Of a stretch of 64,000 nt of DNA, positions 54,741 through 64,000 are shown piece by piece. The DNA is from Rhizobium sp. LC145 (GTDB lineage Bacteria > Pseudomonadota > Alphaproteobacteria > Rhizobiales > Rhizobiaceae): NCBI RefSeq assembly GCF_001005825.1, contig NZ_LBHV01000005.1, forward strand, positions 62,001 through 126,000, read 5' to 3'. Under the pieces are notes generated by a model. It had not been told where the DNA came from, made no database searches, and was given only the letters and a program-made list of their open reading frames with translations. Position 1 is the stretch's first letter. The number at the start of each line of letters is the position of its first letter. The translations under genes were made by a program, and so were the position numbers.

Positions 54741-56240
54741 TTAGACGAGCGAAGCCGCCTGCTTGTGCTCCATCGCGAACTCCTCCTCCGGGGAGAGGAT
54801 GAGGCGGTGGCGCCCAACGACCGCGAAATAGGCGATCGCGATCGCAAACCAGATGGCAACCCAGAGAACCCCCTTCGAGAAATTCGGATCCTGTACCTGG
54901 TAGATCAGGGTGACGATCGCGATGATGATCGTCAAGACGGCTCCCGGTATGCCGAGCGGCGAGCGGAAGGGCCGCTCGATATTGGGCAGCTTCTTGCGCA
55001 GGATGATGAACGATATCCCCTGCATGATGTAGGAGAACATCGCCCCGAACACAGCCATGTTGAGTAGCACGCTGCCGATGATGCTGCCGCCCTGTTCCGC
55101 GCCGAGCCCGAACCAGATCGCCAGCATGACCGCCAGCCCGACCACGGAACCCGTGATCATCGCGACATAAGGCGTCTTGTAGGAGGAATGGGTGACGGAA
55201 AGCCCCGTCGGGAAATAACCTGCCCGCGACAGCGAATAGATCTGCCTGCCCTGTGCGTAGAGGATCGTGTGGAAACTGGCGATGAGACCCGTCAGCGCCA
55301 CGAGGCCGAGAAGCACGACGCCGCTGTCGCCGTAGATCGCCCGGAAGCCGTCCAGCAGCGGTTCCAGCGAGGAACCGAGATGGAAGGAGCCGACACCCGG
55401 CACGGAAGGATTCAGGAGCACGATCATGAAGGCGGAGATCATCAGCGTGATGATGCCGAGGATGATGCCCTTCGGCATATCGCGCTTGGGATCGACCGAC
55501 TCCTCGGCCGCAAGCGGAAGCTGCTCGATGGCCAGGAACAGCCACACGGCGAAAGGCAGCGTTGCGAGCACGCCGGAGAAGCCGAAGGGGAACCATTCGC
55601 CATTGCCTTCCGGCAGTTCCACCGCCGCGCCATCCGGACCGACGCCGACATTCAGGGCCCAGCGTGAGAAATCCATGCTCGGAATGGCGCTGATCCAGAA
55701 GAACACCAGCACCGCCAGCGAAATCACCGTGATAACCAGCGTGACCTTGAAGGAAAGCTCCAGCCCGAAGACGTTGAGCCCCAGAAAGATCAGATAGAAG
55801 ACGATCCATATCAGTGGCGAATAGGCGGGATCGAGCCCGAAGATCGAGTTCACATAGGCCGTTATGAAGGTGACGATCACCGCCGGCGTCAGCACGTATT
55901 CCACGTTTTCGCAAAGCCCGGTGATGAAACCGCCCCATGGCCCCATCGCCGTGCGGGCGAAAGAATAGGCCGCCCCCGTATGCGGCAATGCCGGGCTCAT
56001 CTCGGCGATCGAGAAGGTGAGCCCCAGATACATGATGGCGATGATGATGCCGGCGACCAGCATGCCGCCCCAGCCGCCGGTCGCGAAACCGAAATTCCAA
56101 CCGGAGAAATGGCCAGAGATGACGGCTCCGACGCCGAGCGCCCAAAGCGACCAGACCCCCGCATAGCGCGAGAGGCCCCTCTTTTCGAAATAGGATGCGT
56201 CAGCCTTCTTGTAGCTGACGCCTGCGGATGAACTTTCCAT
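54741..56240 (-). CDS. APC-family amine permease, ethanolamine-permease-like
   Basis: 499-residue inner-membrane transporter with about 12 helices. The first-helix region ALGVGAVISGHFSGWNFGF and the following GGWGGMLVAGIIIAIMYLG resemble ethanolamine permease (Eat) and related amine carriers of the APC superfamily; LPHTGAAYSFARTAMGPWGG is the conserved second block. AGGAGAGAAGGGC precedes the ATG at 56240; the frame is open to 56357 but without family support. It lies between the amidohydrolase-like gene and the GS-like gene. Confidence 0.9.
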   Translation of the reverse strand: MESSSAGVSYKKADASYFEKRGLSRYAGVWSLWALGVGAVISGHFSGWNFGFATGGWGGMLVAGIIIAIMYLGLTFSIAEMSPALPHTGAAYSFARTAMGPWGGFITGLCENVEYVLTPAVIVTFITAYVNSIFGLDPAYSPLIWIVFYLIFLGLNVFGLELSFKVTLVITVISLAVLVFFWISAIPSMDFSRWALNVGVGPDGAAVELPEGNGEWFPFGFSGVLATLPFAVWLFLAIEQLPLAAEESVDPKRDMPKGIILGIITLMISAFMIVLLNPSVPGVGSFHLGSSLEPLLDGFRAIYGDSGVVLLGLVALTGLIASFHTILYAQGRQIYSLSRAGYFPTGLSVTHSSYKTPYVAMITGSVVGLAVMLAIWFGLGAEQGGSIIGSVLLNMAVFGAMFSYIMQGISFIILRKKLPNIERPFRSPLGIPGAVLTIIIAIVTLIYQVQDPNFSKGVLWVAIWFAIAIAYFAVVGRHRLILSPEEEFAMEHKQAASLV

Positions 56241-56376
56241 GCCCTTCTCTCCTGATCCAAGAAAACGGGCAGCCGGCGTCAAATGCCGACCACGCCCCTC
56301 AAAATCTCGCACGCCGCCCGCTTGTTTCTCGGTGTCGATGCGCGTCGCAGCTTCCACTGCTCCCCGGGTCTTATCG

Positions 56377-57147
56377 TTAGACGTCTGCGAGACTTTCCCG
56401 CAGCAGGCCTGTCAGGAAATCGGCCACGACCCCTTGGCCGGTTTCGTCTGCTATCAAATCGTTCCTTATTTCGATCATCACGTTCAGAAGCCCCGCCGGC
56501 ATGGCGTGAACCTCGAGCGTATGCGTAACCCCATCCGCCGGCCCATAGGGCTCGTTGCACGCGACATGGTAGAGACGCGTGTCTGCGGCGGCTGCAAGCA
56601 TGCGATCGGCAAGCCGGCTGTCTTTTTCGTGCAGGATGCCGATTTCGACCTCGCGCAGCTTTCCGAAATAGACCGGCGTGAAACTGTGGACGGTAACGAG
56701 CACCGTCGGCCGTCCCCGCGCACGCCTGGCTGCGATCTCCTCGCGGATACGCCCATGGAACGGCAGGTAAAGCGAGGTGGTCCGCAGCGACCGCTCCGCT
56801 TCCGTCAGGTTCTCGTTGCCGGGAATGCGGAAGATCTCGCTGACGTCGCGCATCGCTGCGGGAGATTCCGGCGGGCGGTTGCAATCGTAGATCAGCCGGG
56901 AAAAGCGCTGGTGGATCAGCGTTGCGTCGAGGCTGCGCGACATCAGCCGTGAAACGGCGAGCGCGCCAGGATCCCAGGCGATATGAGAGGCAAGCGCCTC
57001 TTGCGAAAGCCCGAGGTCGCCGTAGCGCTCCGGCAGGCGGCGGGAGGCATGTTCGCAAACCAGCAGCACCTCGCCGCGCCCGTCAGCGTTTTCCACGGCC
57101 ACGGGATCACCGTCCGCCTTCGTGAAAAACTCCGACTGAACCAGCAT
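56377..57147 (-). CDS. N-formylglutamate amidohydrolase family protein
   Basis: 256-residue zinc-dependent hydrolase of the N-formylglutamate deformylase (FGase) family. Motifs: VLLVCEHASRRLPERYGDLGL, HIAWDPGALAVSRLMS, FSRLIYDCNRPP, TVHSFTPVYFGKLREVEIGIL, and VHAMPAGLLNVMIEIRNDLI, with metal-binding His/Glu/Asp. No hut gene is near, so histidine breakdown is unlikely. It may instead hydrolyse the gamma-glutamyl product of the pathway. It is the first gene of the operon; GAGGCGATC precedes the ATG at 57147. Confidence 0.9.
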   Translation of the reverse strand: MLVQSEFFTKADGDPVAVENADGRGEVLLVCEHASRRLPERYGDLGLSQEALASHIAWDPGALAVSRLMSRSLDATLIHQRFSRLIYDCNRPPESPAAMRDVSEIFRIPGNENLTEAERSLRTTSLYLPFHGRIREEIAARRARGRPTVLVTVHSFTPVYFGKLREVEIGILHEKDSRLADRMLAAAADTRLYHVACNEPYGPADGVTHTLEVHAMPAGLLNVMIEIRNDLIADETGQGVVADFLTGLLRESLADV

Positions 57148-57220
57148 GATCGCCTCGGAATATGATTGAAACAACCTTAACGAAGAGAATTCTTCAACTT
57201 TCAGCCAAGGTCAATCCAAA

Positions 57221-57240
57221 TCTGAAAAAATCTTTTCAGA
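57221..57240. promoter_or_regulatory. Candidate RpiR operator in the divergent promoter region
   Basis: TCTGAAAA-AATC-TTTTCAGA is a perfect inverted repeat (8-bp arms, 4-base centre) between the divergent amidohydrolase-like operon and the RpiR gene. RpiR-family sites are typically TGAAA-N-TTTCA palindromes, so this is the obvious candidate operator for both directions. Confidence 0.65.
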
Positions 57241-57316
57241 GCCGCCATTGACACATGTGCTGGAACGATTGTTAAATCTTCTCAAACCGGCGAAGACCGG
57301 GAAAGGGAACAGTTCC

Positions 57317-58207
57317 GTGCCAACCACAGCGCGTACCGTATCGGATGTCATCCGCACTCGTTACGAAAGCCTCACACGCGCTGAACGTCAGCTTGCGGAC
57401 CGAATTTTGGAGAACTACCCGGTGTCGGGCCTCGGCAGCATCACGACGATTGCGGAGAGTGCGGGCGTTTCCACGCCGACCGTCGCGCGCATGGTGCAGA
57501 AGCTCGGCTACAAGGGCTATCCGGAGTTCCAATCGCATCTGCATCAGGAACTCGAGGCAACGCTCTCGAACCCGATCGCCAAGCATGATCGCTGGGCGTC
57601 CAATGCGCCGGGCACGCACATTCTCAACCGTTTCGCCGATGCCATCACCGGCAATCTGCGCGATACGCTCTCCGATCTCGACACCAGAACCTTCGAAGGT
57701 TCGGCGGCTCTTCTGGGCGACCGCAACCGCGGCATCTATTTCGTCGGCGGCCGCATCACCGGCGCGCTTGCGGAATATTTCTTCACCCATATGCAGGTGA
57801 TCCGCCCGAAGACGACGCTGATCTCCACCAATTCCAGTTCCTGGCCGCAGCATGTGCTGAACATGAATGCTGGCGATGTGCTGGTGATCTTCGATATCCG
57901 CCGTTACGAGCAGGAGATGGCGACGCTCGCGGAAGCCGCAAGGGCCAACGGCGTCGTCATCATCTTGTTCACGGATGTCTGGTCATCGCCCGTGGCCAAG
58001 CATGCCGAGCACATCTTCAAGGTGCGGATCGAGGCGCCCTCCGCCTGGGATTCCTCCGTCATAACCCTCTTCGTCGTGGAGGCTCTCATCGAGGCCGTAC
58101 AAAGCTCCACATGGACGGAGACCCGGGAACGCATGAATTCGCTGGAAGGCCTGTTCGAGCGGACGCGATTGTTCCGCCGACCGGGCCGCCAGCCCCGTTC
58201 CGAGTAA
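57317..58207 (+). CDS. RpiR/MurR-family transcriptional regulator
   Basis: 296-residue regulator with an N-terminal HTH_6 domain (LTRAERQLADRILENYPVSG; GVSTPTVARMVQKLGYKGYPEF) and a C-terminal SIS sugar-phosphate-binding domain (GNRGIYFVGGRITGALAEYF; DVLVIFDIRRYEQEM). Many RpiR proteins in rhizobia control sugar or amine use. The GTG at 57317 is preceded by AGGGAACAG; TTG 57248 or GTG 57257 would extend it. It is divergent from the amine operon and precedes the ABC importer, so it may control both. Confidence 0.88.
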   Translation: MPTTARTVSDVIRTRYESLTRAERQLADRILENYPVSGLGSITTIAESAGVSTPTVARMVQKLGYKGYPEFQSHLHQELEATLSNPIAKHDRWASNAPGTHILNRFADAITGNLRDTLSDLDTRTFEGSAALLGDRNRGIYFVGGRITGALAEYFFTHMQVIRPKTTLISTNSSSWPQHVLNMNAGDVLVIFDIRRYEQEMATLAEAARANGVVIILFTDVWSSPVAKHAEHIFKVRIEAPSAWDSSVITLFVVEALIEAVQSSTWTETRERMNSLEGLFERTRLFRRPGRQPRSE

Positions 58208-58340
58208 ACGCATGCGCATGTAAAATTCGACAGCCAAATAGGGAACTTATGAGAAAATGCTCACCTACCTGGCTGTCACATCGCATTCATGAAACGGCTC
58301 TACGAGTGCGCCGAGACGCCCTGAACCCTAGGAGGATACC

Positions 58341-59444
58341 GTGCTCAAGAACAACCGACGCCTGCTGTCGCTGACGACCGCAGCCCTCATCGCTTCCACC
58401 AGCCTCGCGGCTGCCGAACCCAGCGCCGAACTGATCGAAGCCGCCAAGAAGGAAGGCATGCTGACGACCATCGCCCTGCCCCATAGCTGGTGCGGTTATG
58501 GCGACATCATTGCCGGCTTCAAGGCGAAATACGGCATCGAGGTCAACGAACTGAACCCGGACGCAAGCTCGGGCGACGAAATCGAAGCCATCAAGGCCAA
58601 TAAGGGCAATACCGGCCCGCAGGCTCCCGACGTGATCGACGTCGGCCTCTCCTTCGGCCCCTCATCGAAGGCCGAGGGCCTGATCCAGCCCTATAAGGTC
58701 TCGACCTGGGACAGCATCCCGGAAGACGCCAAGGATGCCGAAGGTCACTGGTACGGCGACTATTACGGCGTGCTGTCCTTCGTTGTGAACACCGACATCG
58801 TCAAGGAGGTGCCGAAGGACTGGAAGGACCTGATCAAGCCGGAATATGCCAATGCGGTTGCACTTGCAGGCGATCCGCGCGGCTCCAACCAGGCCGTGCA
58901 GGCGGTTTATGCGGCCGGCATCGCCGGAGGCGAGAAGGATGCAACCAAAGCTGGGGAAGCCGGACTCAGCCTCTTCGCGGAGGTCAACAAAGCCGGCAAT
59001 TTCGTCCCGGTTATCGGTAAGTCCGCTTCGCTTGCGCAAGGCTCGACGCCGATTGTCATCGCGTGGGACTATAACGGCCTCACCTGGCGCGATACGCTGA
59101 AAGGCAATCCGCCGCTCGACGTGATCGTTCCCGAAACCGGTGTCGTCGCCGGCGTCTACGTCCAGGCGATCTCCGCCTTCGCGCCGCATCCGAATGCCGC
59201 CAAGCTCTGGATGGAATACATCTACTCCGACGAAGGCCAGCTCGGCTATCTGAAGGGCTATTGCCACCCTATCCGCTTCAACGACCTCGTCGCCAAGGGC
59301 AAGGTTCCGCAGGAAATGCTCGACAAGCTGCCGCCCGCGGCCGCTTACGAAAAGGCTGTTTTCCCGACCCTTGCGGAGCAGGAAGCCGGCAAGACCGCGA
59401 TCACCACCAAGTGGGATAGCGTCGTCGGTGCCAACGTCCAGTAA
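58341..59444 (+). CDS. ABC transporter periplasmic solute-binding protein (PotD/Afu-like)
   Basis: 367-residue exported binding protein. Signal peptide about residues 1-24 (ALIASTSLAAAEPSAEL). Two-lobe cluster D/F architecture: IALPHSWCGYGDIIAGF, DVIDVGLSFGPSSKAEG, YGVLSFVVNTDIV, and PIVIAWDYNGLTWRD. The family takes iron, putrescine, thiamine or 2-aminoethylphosphonate; substrate is not readable. GTG start with AGGAGGATACC upstream. An inverted repeat GACAGCCA...TGGCTGTC (58229-58277) lies in the leader. A terminator hairpin follows the stop. Confidence 0.9.
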   Translation: MLKNNRRLLSLTTAALIASTSLAAAEPSAELIEAAKKEGMLTTIALPHSWCGYGDIIAGFKAKYGIEVNELNPDASSGDEIEAIKANKGNTGPQAPDVIDVGLSFGPSSKAEGLIQPYKVSTWDSIPEDAKDAEGHWYGDYYGVLSFVVNTDIVKEVPKDWKDLIKPEYANAVALAGDPRGSNQAVQAVYAAGIAGGEKDATKAGEAGLSLFAEVNKAGNFVPVIGKSASLAQGSTPIVIAWDYNGLTWRDTLKGNPPLDVIVPETGVVAGVYVQAISAFAPHPNAAKLWMEYIYSDEGQLGYLKGYCHPIRFNDLVAKGKVPQEMLDKLPPAAAYEKAVFPTLAEQEAGKTAITTKWDSVVGANVQ

Positions 59445-59459
59445 CACCGTGCAATCGGT

Positions 59460-59490
59460 CCCCTCGCCATCGGCGGGGGGGCTTTTTCTT
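59460..59490 (+). terminator. Hairpin terminator/attenuator between binding-protein and permease genes
   Basis: CCCCTCGCC-atc-GGCGGGGGG (59460-59480) forms a near-perfect 9-pair stem (one U:G), followed by GCTTTTTCTTTT. It would lower expression of the permease and ATPase relative to the binding protein. Confidence 0.75.
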
Positions 59491-59578
59491 TTCCTGCCGA
59501 AAAGGACCCCTGAACATAGCCTCGCCCCGTCTCATCGACCGCCGCACCGTCATCGATTGGCTGGGTATCGCGCCGTTC

Positions 59579-60385
59579 ATGATCTTCGCGTTGATGTTTC
59601 TGGTCATGCCGACGCTTTATCTCGTCGCGGGAGCCTTCTTCAATTCTGCGGGTGAATTCACCTTCGAGAACATCACCGGCCTTTTCACCCCCACAATCCT
59701 CAGCGCCTACTGGATCAGCATCAAGGTCTCCTTTGCCTCGGCTTTCGGCGGAGCAGTCATCGGTTTCTTTCTTGCCTGGGCGATCGTGTTGGGCGGCCTT
59801 CCCTCCTTCGTCCGGTCCGGCCTTCTCACTTTCTCCGGTGTGGCATCCAACTTCGCCGGCGTCCCTCTCGCCTTCGCCTTCATAGCCACGCTCGGCCGCA
59901 CCGGCCTCGTCACCGTCTTTCTGCGGGAATGGTTCGGTTTCAACCTTTATTCCACCGGCTTCAATCTTCTCTCTTTCTTCGGACTCACCATCACCTACAT
60001 GTTCTTCCAGATCCCGCTGATGGTGCTGATCCTCACCCCTGCGCTCGATGGGTTGAAGAAGGAGTGGCGGGAGGCCTCCGAGAGCCTTGGCGCGTCGACC
60101 TGGCAATACTGGCGCATGGTGGGACTGCCGATCCTCTGGCCGAGCCTGCTCGGCACCAGCCTGCTGCTCTTCGCCAATGCCTTCGGAGCGATCGCCACGG
60201 CGTATGCGCTCACCGGTTCCTCGCTCAACATCGTGCCGATCCTTCTCTACGCGCAGATACGTGGCGACGTTCTCCACAATCCCAATCTCGGTTATGCGCT
60301 GGCGCTCGGAATGATCCTCATCACCGGCATCTCCAACATCCTCTTCATCTGGCTGCGGATGCGCGCCGAACGGTGGCAGAAATGA
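59579..60385 (+). CDS. ABC transporter permease 1
   Basis: 268-residue inner-membrane permease with six helices and the EAA loop EASESLGASTWQYWRMVGLPILWPS contacting the ATPase. ATG 59579 is the first canonical start in frame, but it lacks a ribosome site, and upstream in-frame codons read PRLIDRRTVIDWLGIAPF, a plausible N-terminus, starting from a CTG at 59510 just after AAAAGGA. No ATG, GTG or TTG lies further up before the hairpin. The true start is therefore uncertain. Its stop overlaps permease 2 (ATGA). Confidence 0.88.
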   Translation: MIFALMFLVMPTLYLVAGAFFNSAGEFTFENITGLFTPTILSAYWISIKVSFASAFGGAVIGFFLAWAIVLGGLPSFVRSGLLTFSGVASNFAGVPLAFAFIATLGRTGLVTVFLREWFGFNLYSTGFNLLSFFGLTITYMFFQIPLMVLILTPALDGLKKEWREASESLGASTWQYWRMVGLPILWPSLLGTSLLLFANAFGAIATAYALTGSSLNIVPILLYAQIRGDVLHNPNLGYALALGMILITGISNILFIWLRMRAERWQK

Positions 60386-61170
60386 AGGCGCAGAAGATAC
60401 TCGCCTGGACTGCTATCGCCATCGGCGCGCTCTATTTCCTCGTCCCGCTGATCGGCACGTTCGAGTTCTCGATGCGCATGCGCCGCGATGCCTACTCCTT
60501 CGATGCCTATCACTCCGTCTTCTCGGACATGCAGTTTCGCGCGACCTTCGGCTTTTCCATGCTGATGGCGCTTTTCACCATCGTCTTCGGGATGCTGCTG
60601 GTGGTTCCGACTGCCTATTGGGTGCGGCTGCGCCTTCCCCAAGCTCGGCCGGTGGTAGAGTTCATCACCCTGCTGCCGCTGGTGATCCCCGCGATCGTCA
60701 TCGTTTTCGGCTATCTCAGGCTCTACAATTCCTCGTCCTGGCTTCCCTTCACGGGTTCCGTCGCCGGCACGAACATGCTGCTCGTGCTGTCCTACATCAC
60801 CCTTTCGCTGCCTTACATGTACCGCGCCGTGGATACCGCCATGCGGGCGATCGACGTGCGCACGCTGACCGAAGCCGCCGAAAGCCTCGGCGCAAAATGG
60901 CCGACCATCCTGTTTCGCTGCATATTTCCGAACGTCATGTCGGGAGTGCTCTCGGGCGCCTTCATCACCTTCGCGATCGTCATGGGCGAATTCACCATGG
61001 CCGCTCTCCTGAACCGCCCGGCCTTCGGCCCTTATCTGCAGCTTGTCGGCGCCAACAAAGCCTACGAGCCCTCCGCGCTCGCGATCATCGCATTCGCCAT
61101 TACCTGGCTGTCGATGGGTCTGCTCCAGCTCGTTTCCCGTTTCAGCAAACTGGCGCCCGCCCGGACTTGA
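60382..61170 (+). CDS. ABC transporter permease 2
   Basis: 262-residue inner-membrane permease with six helices and the EAA motif TEAAESLGAKWPTILFRCIFPNVMSG. The ATG overlaps the preceding stop (ATGA), so translation is coupled. The frame is open upstream inside permease 1, but that part is a shadow. Forms a heterodimeric channel with permease 1. Confidence 0.92.
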   Translation: MKAQKILAWTAIAIGALYFLVPLIGTFEFSMRMRRDAYSFDAYHSVFSDMQFRATFGFSMLMALFTIVFGMLLVVPTAYWVRLRLPQARPVVEFITLLPLVIPAIVIVFGYLRLYNSSSWLPFTGSVAGTNMLLVLSYITLSLPYMYRAVDTAMRAIDVRTLTEAAESLGAKWPTILFRCIFPNVMSGVLSGAFITFAIVMGEFTMAALLNRPAFGPYLQLVGANKAYEPSALAIIAFAITWLSMGLLQLVSRFSKLAPART

Positions 61171-61183
61171 GGAATTTCATTGC

Positions 61184-62245
61184 ATGTCGTTTCTGGTTCT
61201 CGACCACATAAACAAGAGTTTCGGCGTTACGCAGGTCGTCAAGGATTTCGACATGTCCGTCGAGAAGGGAGAATTCATCTCTTTCCTCGGGCCCTCCGGC
61301 TGCGGCAAGACTACAGTGCTGCGCATGATCGCGGGCTTTGAAATGCCGAGCGGCGGCCGGATCAGCATCAACGGCAAGGACCAGAACAACCTCAAGACCA
61401 GCCAGCGCAACATCGGCATGGTCTTCCAGGCCTATGCGCTTTTTCCCAACATGAATGTCTTCGACAATGTCGCCTTCGGGCTGAAGGTGGCGGGCAAGCC
61501 GAAGGCGGAGATCGAGGCGCGCGTGAAGGAGATGCTGGCGCTGATCCGGCTCGATCATCTTTCGGACCGCTATCCCTACCAGCTTTCGGGCGGGCAGCAG
61601 CAGCGCGTAGCACTTGCCCGCGCGCTCGCGCCGAAGCCGCAGGTGCTCCTGCTCGACGAACCGCTTTCGGCGCTCGATGCGAAGATCCGCGTCTCGCTGC
61701 GCGAGGAAATCCGCCAGATCCAGCGCCAGCTCGGCATCACCACCGTATTCGTCACGCACGACCAGGAGGAGGCGCTGTCGATTTCCGACCGGATCGTCGT
61801 GATGAACGCCGGCCGCGCCGACCAGATCGGCACGCCCTCGGAAATCTACAATCGCCCGGCAACCCGCTTCGTGGCTTCGTTCGTCGGCACGCTGAACATG
61901 ATCGAGGCGACCGTGGCCGATCCCGCCGCCGATACGGTGAAGATCGGCGGTGAACTTGTCGGGCTTCGCCAATCGCTTGCCGGCAGGAAGAGCGGAGACA
62001 AGCTCTCGCTGGCGCTCCGGCCGGAAGCAGGCTCGATCGCTGCGAATGCCAAGGGCGATACGGCGCTTGCCGGCGAAGTCGTGTCCTCTCATTTTCTGGG
62101 CTCGGTCATCCGCACGAAGATCGACATCGGCGGCAACCAGGTTTCCTTCGACATGTTCAACTCGCCGGATGCCATAATACCTGCTCCGGGCGAGAAGGTG
62201 ACGCTGCGTTTTGCTGCAGGCGACCTTCTCGTCGTCGAGGACTAA
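61184..62245 (+). CDS. ABC transporter ATP-binding protein (PotA/FbpC type)
   Basis: 353-residue ATPase: Walker A GPSGCGKTTVLRM (about 37-49), Q-loop MVFQAYALFPNMNV, signature LSGGQQQRVALARAL, Walker B VLLLDEPLSALDAK, H-loop VFVTHDQEEAL, and a C-terminal TOBE regulatory domain (about 245-353). Similar ATPases serve iron, spermidine or 2-aminoethylphosphonate importers. ATG 61184 follows GAGGAA and lies 13 bases after the permease stop. Last gene of the importer operon. Confidence 0.94.
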   Translation: MSFLVLDHINKSFGVTQVVKDFDMSVEKGEFISFLGPSGCGKTTVLRMIAGFEMPSGGRISINGKDQNNLKTSQRNIGMVFQAYALFPNMNVFDNVAFGLKVAGKPKAEIEARVKEMLALIRLDHLSDRYPYQLSGGQQQRVALARALAPKPQVLLLDEPLSALDAKIRVSLREEIRQIQRQLGITTVFVTHDQEEALSISDRIVVMNAGRADQIGTPSEIYNRPATRFVASFVGTLNMIEATVADPAADTVKIGGELVGLRQSLAGRKSGDKLSLALRPEAGSIAANAKGDTALAGEVVSSHFLGSVIRTKIDIGGNQVSFDMFNSPDAIIPAPGEKVTLRFAAGDLLVVED

Positions 62246-62275
62246 TCCCCGGTTCAGGCTTGCGACGCAGCGTTG

Positions 62276-64000
<1,725 letters not shown>

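Noticed and set aside
56377-57147. HutG histidine-degradation gene
   Set aside because: The family matches, but no hutU, hutH, hutI or hutF is near and the operon context is amine metabolism.
58229-58277. GACAGCCA...TGGCTGTC as a regulator operator
   Set aside because: The arms are 33 bases apart, too far for a normal dimer site; it may be only an RNA stem or chance.

Overview
The window reads as a chromosomal segment of an alphaproteobacterium, almost certainly Rhizobiaceae (Rhizobium, Agrobacterium or Ensifer type). The reasons are a dcw cluster whose FtsZ has a long Pro/Gln/Ala-rich C-terminal region, an RNase P RNA gene beside it, a btaA-btaB pair for betaine lipids, a pyrophosphate-type phosphofructokinase, an ArsR-methyltransferase fusion upstream of metF, a rhizobial-type intergenic palindromic repeat, and uniformly high GC in the genes. 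I see no insertion sequence, prophage, CRISPR array, tRNA or rRNA. The genus is not determined.

Positions 1-22314 (nearly all minus strand) hold the division and cell-wall cluster, read from right to left: rnpB, then mraZ-rsmH-ftsL-ftsI-murE-murF-mraY-murD-ftsW-murG-murC-murB, ending at a hairpin. A plus-strand MHS-type transporter and a minus-strand aqpZ follow, and then ddl-ftsQ-ftsA-ftsZ, with ftsZ leaving the window at base 1. The mraZ promoter carries four TGGGN repeats at exact 10-bp spacing over its -35/-10 region. A near-consensus CtrA box lies upstream of ddl.

Positions 22366-37516 are mixed: tandem FAD oxidoreductase paralogues, several peptidoglycan-active enzymes (SLT transglycosylase, AmpD-like amidase, lipoprotein transglycosylase, GH25 muramidase, GH103 transglycosylase), pfp, a LysE exporter, a beta-lactamase-fold serine hydrolase, btaAB, an EamA transporter and a 25-residue membrane peptide gene. 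Positions 37619-50529 contain metF with its probable SahR-type regulator and a palindromic operator candidate, ettA, a lysophospholipase-like hydrolase, an EamA transporter, a CoA-transferase/ThDP-enzyme pair, RidA with a DUF442 protein, a DUF4432 epimerase-like protein, an L,D-transpeptidase, and an orphan ParA/VirC1-like ATPase with a perfect TTAA-N7-TTAA site upstream.

Positions 50736-57147 form a five-gene minus-strand operon: N-formylglutamate amidohydrolase-like protein, ethanolamine-type APC permease, glutamine-synthetase-like gamma-glutamyl ligase, aldehyde dehydrogenase and iron alcohol dehydrogenase. I infer a gamma-glutamylation route for an amino alcohol such as ethanolamine; this is the strongest candidate for a little-described system here. 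A divergent RpiR regulator with a perfect inverted repeat in the shared promoter region follows. Next come a four-gene ABC importer with a hairpin terminator after its binding-protein gene, and the 3' two-fifths or so of metH, which runs off the right edge.
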